Shown here piece after piece: positions 57,825-64,000 of a DNA stretch of 64,000 nucleotides. How positions within the stretch are numbered: position 1 is the stretch's first letter; the number at the start of each line of letters is the position of its first letter. Below the pieces are notes generated by a model. The model was not told the DNA's origin and searched no databases. It saw only the letters and a list, made by a program, of their open reading frames with translations. Source of the DNA: Anaspis maculata (lineage: Eukaryota; Arthropoda; Insecta; Coleoptera; Scraptiidae); contig OX421965.1 of NCBI GenBank assembly GCA_949128115.1, forward strand, positions 7,940,753 through 8,004,752, given 5' to 3'. The translations under genes and the position numbers were made by a program.

Positions 57825-58428
57825 AGCCCAGGCACCAGGGAGCAAAAATCAGCTCAATAAGGAAATAATTGTTTCCTGGCTGGAGACTAGCTCAAAACGA
57901 TCTGTGTGACTTAGGTTTTGACATACTAATTTCCCCCCTTTCGGAAATGTCGGCGTCATGTCGCCACCACCTACAAGAAGTGCACCAGCGTGGTTTTTGC
58001 CGCATATCTTAATTTTGGGTCATCTGACAGCAAAAGATGTGGGGAGTCATTTTGAAGCATATGAAATTCCCTACAGTTTGGTTTTTCAACCAATTTTCTG
58101 TAACCTATGGTTTTTGAGATAGAGCTTCTGGAAGTGAGAGTCATTGTCGTGAAAGCTCCATGGCCACTTGACTCGAAAAACTAAAATGTCGATGTAACAA
58201 AAAAAAATTCAAAATGAGATTACTCGAGAATTCTTCATGCTATAGTTGCGGTGATGGTCTTAAACTCTTCCTCTTGAACCGTTGATTACGAATATAGAAA
58301 AGTCAAAAACGTCACATTGTACATATACAGGGTGTACTGAGGGAATCAAATCAGATCAGAGAAATTTTACATATTTCTTCGACTTAGTCTATATGCGACA
58401 CTCTAAGCACCTAACACGGGTCCAATAT

Positions 58429-60026
58429 CAAAATCTGTTGTGGGGCGACACAAAACTTTCCCGGCGGTATCCAGAGACCTCAGTGATGATTTTGGACTAA
58501 GCATCCCTTCGGGAAGGTCAGATTTAATTAGGACATTGATGAAAATGTTCTACATAGTCAGCTGAGCGTTAAGCGAGGATCCTGCATCCATTGTTTGGCC
58601 GACAGAACAAGTGACAGGTTGGCTTAGTTTTCCAAGGTAATGAAATAATTCAAAAGGTAGAACTAGGTAGCTAATTGTTGTGATATCTCAAAAATGCATG
58701 CTAGTTTCTTATTGAAATTTTTCTTCCTACTTTAGACATGATGATGAAATTACACAAACTTGATCGAGAACTTTTACTGCATCTGTGTACCAAATTTCAA
58801 CTCTATATTTTCAATTTGGAGCTTGGGCAGACTCAGACAAGCCCAGACCCAATGTGCCACCTGAGGGCTTTCGATCAAAATCATCTACCCAAAGTCTAAT
58901 AAGATTATTCCAGGCTGAACTTATGCTTTCGTACCTGATTTCGATTTGATCGGATCAATAATTCGGTCATTATCGTGGCAGAACCGCTCAATTTGCACGA
59001 TCGCATAAGCGGTTTTATATTTTCAGTAGGAAAATTTCCGGGAAATTGGAGAGAAATTATTGGAAAATGTTCAAGAACCAGGTATCTGCCTATTCTCCAA
59101 AAACAAATGGTAGAAATCTGTTCACGGAATAAAAAGTTGGAAAATTCTCAGTTTTTCCAGAGAGGAAAACTTGAAAACCGTTGGTCCGATTTTGAAAATT
59201 TTTACTCCGAAAATTAATTCAGTCTTTTCTCCAACTTTCATTCGCAGCATGTCTGCACCTAAAATGAATATTTCGTGTGGCTCACCGCATGTTGAAGTTT
59301 ACGCTGCAATTTTTTCAAATTCACGGAATGTGCAAATTTGATATTGAAAAAATTACCGTCGGAAAACCGAAGCTGTGTCGATTTTAAAAATATATCTACA
59401 AGACGCCCAGTTCAATCTACTTCCGATATCAGTCGAAAAAATTTGGAAAAAAGTCGATCCTCGAGCAGGAATGAATTTTTGAGTGGAGTGCTGCATCAAA
59501 AGCGAGTCATCCTGGTGGAAATCCGGGTGAGTCGTTCTCTCGGGTGGCAACGGCTAGGAGAAATTTTGAAAATTCATAACGCCCGATGGGAAAATAGTGG
59601 AAAATTGCAACTGCAGACTTAATTTGACTCTTATGTTTTATTGCTTCCTGCCAAATTTGGTCCCAATTCATCGGATAGATTTTGAATAATTGAACGGTAA
59701 AGTTTTGAACTTTGACATTTTTTATTTTTTGACAGATGACAGATAGGGCAATATCTTCAACCATTCTGAATACAGTTTTTTATGAGCTTTCAAACGGCAT
59801 TTTGCAAGTCAAGTTCTGTGAGATATAGTTTTTGTCATTTTTTGATGATGACATTTCCGTTTGACAGATGACAGCCAAAAACTAATCAGCTCATTTAACA
59901 GCAAGACCTTGTCTGTATACAAAATTTCAAGTCGATCAGACCACCGGTTCGGCAGCTATCGTGTCAGAACGTTTTTCCTGCATCCTACATCATTACATAA
60001 CTTTCCCTTGGACGGGCCGGGAAAGT
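58429..60026. mobile_element. Unclassified element, copy 2, with AATAT duplication
   Basis: It begins CAAAATCTGTTGTGGGGCGA and ends GGGCCGGGAAAGT, flanked by AATAT at 58424-58428 and 60027-60031. Copy 1 of the host shows the unsplit target (CCCATATCAATATG read on the minus strand near 18400). It is 1.6 kb and lacks the minisatellite of copy 1. Confidence 0.75.
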
Positions 60027-60156
60027 AATATGGATTTGCTCTGTAAGCTTCACTTAATACACTGAAGAAGTGGTCAGCTCACAGCTTTACTGTAAAATGT
60101 TTTGAAGGCCCTCTGAAATCATCAAAATATTAAAAATTCACAGTACCAAGGAATGT

Positions 60157-60310
60157 ATCAATCAATCAATCAATATTTTATTTGTTCCGTACATTGATAC
60201 CTTTAAGGTGTAGAACGTGTCACAATACAATAAATTAATAAGATAAATAAAATATGACAAAATATAAACAAAATAAAACACAGTTAAAATATGTACAAGG
60301 ATGAAAATAA
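60157..60310 (-). mobile_element. 5'-truncated LINE tail with TGAT repeats
   Basis: Read on the minus strand, an AT-rich 3' end with AAATAAAATA finishes in four TTGA/TGAT repeats. This is how several non-LTR families end. The homologous place in foldback copy 1 (near 18275) lacks it. Confidence 0.6.
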
Positions 60311-61169
60311 CAGTATATAACAGTATATTATATACCAAGGTACCAAAGTGAATTTTTAATTTTGGGATTTGGACCCAAAGGGCCCTCGGGCAACAGACTT
60401 CACCCAAGGGATCAAAAATTCACTTTGGTTCCTTGGTATATAATATACTGTTACATACATTTCTTGCTACTGTAAATTTTGATGATTTTAGAGGGCCTTC
60501 AAAACATTTTACAGGGAGGCTGTGAGCTGACCACTTCTTAGGTGTATCAAGTGAAGCTTACATAGCAATGCATATTGATATTGTACTCGTGATAAATGCT
60601 CAGAGTTTCGCATAGGCTAAATCGAAGAAATATGTCAAATTTCTCTGTTCGGATTTGATTCCCGTAGTACACCCTGTATATGTACAATGTGACGTTTTTG
60701 ACTTTTCAATATTCGTAATCTACGGTTCAAGAGGAAGAGTTTAAGACCATCACCGCAACTGTAGCATAAAGAATTCTCGAGTAATCTCATTTTGAATTTT
60801 TTTTTGTTACATCGACATTTTAGTTTTTCGAGTCAAGTGGCCATGGAGCTTTCACGACAATGACTCTCGCTTCCAGAAGCTCTATCTCAAAGACCATAGG
60901 TTTCAGAAAATTGATTGAAAAACCAAACTGTAGGGAATTTCATAGGCTTCAAAATGACTCATAACATCTTTTGCTGTCAGATAACCCAAAATTAAGATAT
61001 CCGGCAAAAACCACACTGGTGCACTTCTTGTTGATGATGGCGACATGACGCCGACATTTCCGAAAGGGGGGAAACTAGTATGTCAAAACCTAAGCTACAC
61101 AGATCGTTTTAAGCTAGTTTCCAGCCAGGAAACAATTATTTCCTTATTGTTTTCCCTGACGCCTGGGCT

Positions 61170-62090
61170 ATATTCTCAGTCGATATTACCGATACCATTA
61201 CCAGGGAAAAATAGGTGGACTATCCTCTAACGATATTTCAAAACTTCAAATGCGGAACCACACGTAAAAATCCTGTAGAAATTTTCTTATCAAGAGCGGT
61301 AAGAAGGTTTTCAGCTCTCAGTTGTACCCATTCCAGGAAAAAAGAAGCAGGTAGATGCAAAAGTTTTTTGCACAACTGGTTTTCACGGCAAGCAGTGTTA
61401 TTATTAAACTGCTGGACAACAAAGTTGTCGGTATCGGAAAAATGGTCCGACTTTGGAGGTCAATATCTCTTGATTGCCGATTGCGATTTTCATTTTATTT
61501 GTTGCGGTTACTAGCTTAATCTTTCCGTAACCCATCCTATAACAGTGAGTGTTGAAAAACTTTGTGTAAATTTTCTACAGGGTGATACGTAAAACGGTGC
61601 AAAATTGCAACGACTTCAACGTACCCCCATTTGTCAAAAAAAATAATTATGTATTCTAATGCAAAAATGATAAAGTGTGGTGTCTTATCTCGAAATAGTT
61701 TTGAAATTTCCTGGATTGGAAGTCTAACATTGAAGGTATAAATTTTTATGTTGAATGTTGCAGATTTACGAAACTCAGGCATAGCACAAGCACAAAAAGT
61801 ATAACGTCCAGGGGGGCTTTACTTCACTCGGACACTGAAGTTTCACATCGTTACCATGTTCAGGGGCTTAAATCTGCGAATAGAACATGTTCCATATCCA
61901 AAATTCTGATGAAATTCTGACGAAATCTAACGTACGAAAAACAGGCAGGGACAACCACTTGAAAAAGTGCCCCCTGCTTGGCATCACACCAAATATTCGG
62001 GTTTTGTTGAAAGTTAAATTGTTCTGGACTGTTGTACGAACAATCTTGCTCAATGTCAACATCCATTCATCAGAAGTGACTTAATCTCGC
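61170..62090. other. Spacer before the retrotransposon
   Basis: CTACAGGGTGATACGTAAAA near 61577 looks like one arm end of a TACAGGGTG foldback. No gene is supported. Confidence 0.4.
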
Positions 62091-62113
62091 GTGCCAACAA
62101 GGCAAATCTGTAA

Positions 62114-62401
62114 CATTTGGACAAGGCTGCCCGCAAAGTCTGGTTGTACGTGGGTAGGGTGGATAAAGCAACTAAAGCCTCCCAGATCGAACTCTACCTA
62201 AGGAAGAAATTCGAGGGTAGTCTATTTGTCGTCGAGCCTTTGCCTGTCCGTGATGATGCCGCCAGTGTGGCATTCAAGGTGGGAGCCGACACTGCTCTCA
62301 AGGAAGAATTATACAAGAGCTCGAACTGGCCCCCGAACGTTGTGATTAAAAGATTCACTTTCTTTCGTAACACCAGCGCCGGTGGCGCAGCAAAATTTTA
62401 A
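62114..62401 (+). pseudogene. ORF1 C-terminal part of a non-LTR retrotransposon
   Basis: The frame reads KVWLYVGRVDKATKASQIEL and ends SNWPPNVVIKRFTFFRN...AAKF. This WLYVGR...WP..V.IKRF pattern is the C-terminal region of ORF1 (RNA-binding chaperone) in Jockey/CR1-type elements. A stop at 62111-62113 and no upstream match suggest 5' truncation near 62.1 kb. It overlaps the start of ORF2 by about 20 bp. Confidence 0.7.
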
Positions 62402-64000
62402 CGAAGTAGACGGTAAACCTGCACCTAGAGTGAGGCCCAGCTGTAGCGGCAGTGCACTTGAGCACGATGTATGCATATATTATCAAAACGTCCGAGGATT
62501 ACGCACAAAAACCTCCACATTCTTCAACAACATTGCTGCCGCTCGACATGACATTGTGGCGGTGACTGAGACATGGGCCACTCCCGACATGGTTAACTCT
62601 GAGCTATTTCCAACACATTACACGGTTAATCGTAGTGACAGATCTGCTCCTGGCTTGTCGCGCGGTGGCGGTGTGTTGTTGGCCACTGTGAACACAATCA
62701 GAACCGTGGCTTTGGATCTGCAAAACATCAATAAATGTGTGCCTCTTATCAATGTTGTGGGTTCCAGATTGACTTTTTCTAATCATGTTATTGTTTATGT
62801 TTTTGTACTCTATATATCGCCGTCGGTTTCTTTTGACCAGTATGCATTGTTTTTAGATTTGTTTGCTTCTTTGGACTGCGTCTTTAGTGGCCGAGTGATT
62901 GTGATTGGCGATTTCAATGTTCCTACATTTTCCACCCCAAATGAGGGTGATCGATTCTCTAGGCTTCTGAGTGACTCCCTGCATTTGTTGAACGCGAATC
63001 AGTACAGTCAGGTTTTAAACTCACATGGACGACTCCTGGACCTTGTCCTTGCTACGTTTGAATGCCATGTATTGAGGGAATATGACCCCTTACTTGATGA
63101 AGATGCTCACCACCCGGCATTATCCGTTTCGTTTCTTATTCCAGGACGACCTCACTTGCTCCGTGACCGCTTGAATGAAAAAGTGTACAATTTCAAAAAG
63201 GCCAACTTTCCTCTACTTTACGAAACCTTGTGCTCGACTGACTGGAGCAGTCTTTATGCCATTCAACATGATGTCGATTCGGCCTGCTCTTAGTTTTACA
63301 AGGTTCTGGATTCTATCTTTCAGAGAACGGTTCCATATTTCAGGCCGGCTAAAGGGAAAAGGTCACATCCACAATGGTTTACTGGTGAGGTGGTGGGTCT
63401 GTTGCGCCGCAAGGAAAGGGCACATAAGATGTATAAAAAACATCGTACTTCGTTCTATTTGGAGAAGTTTAAAAGCATTAGGACCTCCGCCAGGGCCATG
63501 ATTCGGCGCGACTATCGGGACTTTATGCGGGAGACAGCTGCTCATATTACACTGGACCCTCGTAAATTCTGGTCCTTTGTTCGTGGTAAGAAGGGTGGGT
63601 CCAGTGTTCCTGGGTTCATGAGAGATTCTGGTGGGGTCGAGTATGATAATCCTGAGTCCATAGCTGAAGCTTTTGCTGAATATTTCAAAAGTGTTTACAC
63701 CTTACCTACCTTCAACAGTCAAGTTCCGCTGTCTACTCCGGAGCGTGCGTCTCTAGATGGTATCACTGCTGGGCTGGTGTCTAGGGATGACGTTGTGGCG
63801 GCTGCCGGAGGGATTGGGAACGGTATGACTTCGGGTGAGGACATGGTGCCCGGTTTCCTGGTCCGCGACTGTGCTTGTGTCCTTGCCGATCCTTTGAGAT
63901 TCATCTTCAATCTAATCCTGACTACCTTAGCGTACCCCAAGACTTGGAAACGGACCAAGGTCTGTCCGGTGTTGAAGAAGGGCGATCCTTCAGTCCTTAA
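62382..64000 (+). pseudogene. ORF2: endonuclease and start of reverse transcriptase, one stop, runs off window
   Basis: The first 303 codons form an apurinic-type endonuclease: QNVRGLR (residues 35-41), TETW (62-65), GGGVLLA, IGDFN (175-179) and HHPAL (243-247) carry the active-site positions. TAG at 63291-63293 interrupts the frame; it then stays open to the window end. The later part (PRKFWSFVRGKKGG, EAFAEYFKSVYT, TWKRTKVCPVLKKGDPSVL) is the linker and start of the reverse-transcriptase domain. The protein nicks target DNA and primes cDNA synthesis from it. No clear ATG opens the frame, as is usual when ORF2 follows ORF1 by reinitiation. The family is Jockey/CR1-like. With a single stop it is a young copy. 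Confidence 0.88.

Larger units (their letters stand above)
57825..61169. mobile_element. Foldback element copy 2, with two insertions
   Basis: The ends are AGCCCAGGCACCAGGG and GACGCCTGGGCT, with 5-bp ATATT duplications at 57820-57824 and 61170-61174. It is the same family as 14666-19013. It holds the unclassified element (58429-60026) and a LINE tail (about 60157-60310). Its left arm shows the empty TTA site of the 3.17-kb foldback. Arms end around the centre near 60370. Confidence 0.87.

Overview
The window is eukaryotic and, from its gene content, an insect. It carries two tandem odorant-receptor (7tm_6) genes, a 10-cysteine Ly6 gene, Tc1 and pogo transposons and a Jockey/CR1-type retrotransposon. 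Introns run from about 47 bp to more than 10 kb, and short GTAGGTA/TACCTAC strings are common. I lean towards a hemipteran, with low confidence. Host coding sequence is a few kb at most; the rest is transposon-derived DNA, much of it large inverted (foldback) repeats nested in one another.

Layout. 1-7.2 kb: microsatellite-bearing dispersed repeats resembling Helentron-associated elements, a Tc1 element (1.04-2.45 kb) whose transposase has three stop codons, a 118-bp tandem array and a 1.85-kb foldback. 7.3-9.6 kb, minus strand: a two-exon Ly6/three-finger gene that looks intact. 11.86-12.29 kb: a solo LTR with a 4-bp target duplication. 12.36-12.87 kb: an array of 10-bp units that are heat-shock-element half-site pairs, followed by GC box, ATTGG and TATA motifs. 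13.67-27.82 kb, plus strand: odorant receptor 1 (seven exons, 382 codons, one in-frame stop). 31.47-48.42 kb, plus strand: odorant receptor 2 (six exons found, last one missing) with the same intron phases. 49-61 kb: nested foldbacks, a tRNA-derived SINE and two copies of one unclassified element. 62.1 kb to the end: a non-LTR retrotransposon (end of ORF1, then endonuclease and reverse-transcriptase ORF2) running off the edge.

How it fits together. The two receptors share exon 1 phase 1, exon 2 phase 0, exon 3 phase 2, then phase 0 for the next two junctions, so they are tandem paralogues. Their large introns, and the Ly6 intron, are filled with foldbacks that would be transcribed as long hairpins. 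Several insertions can be proven inside the window because an empty copy of the target is also present: the Tc1 element, a 3.17-kb foldback with TTA duplication, a pogo-like element with TA duplication, and the SINE with an 11-bp duplication. The most interesting points are the heat-shock-element array just upstream of receptor 1, a foldback inserted between branch point and splice acceptor of receptor 2 exon 3, a recent tandem duplication of receptor 2 exon 4, a scrap of transposase sequence in the loop of a foldback, and pogo-like elements whose interiors repeat one short word. All calls are from reading the sequence; no database search was possible.
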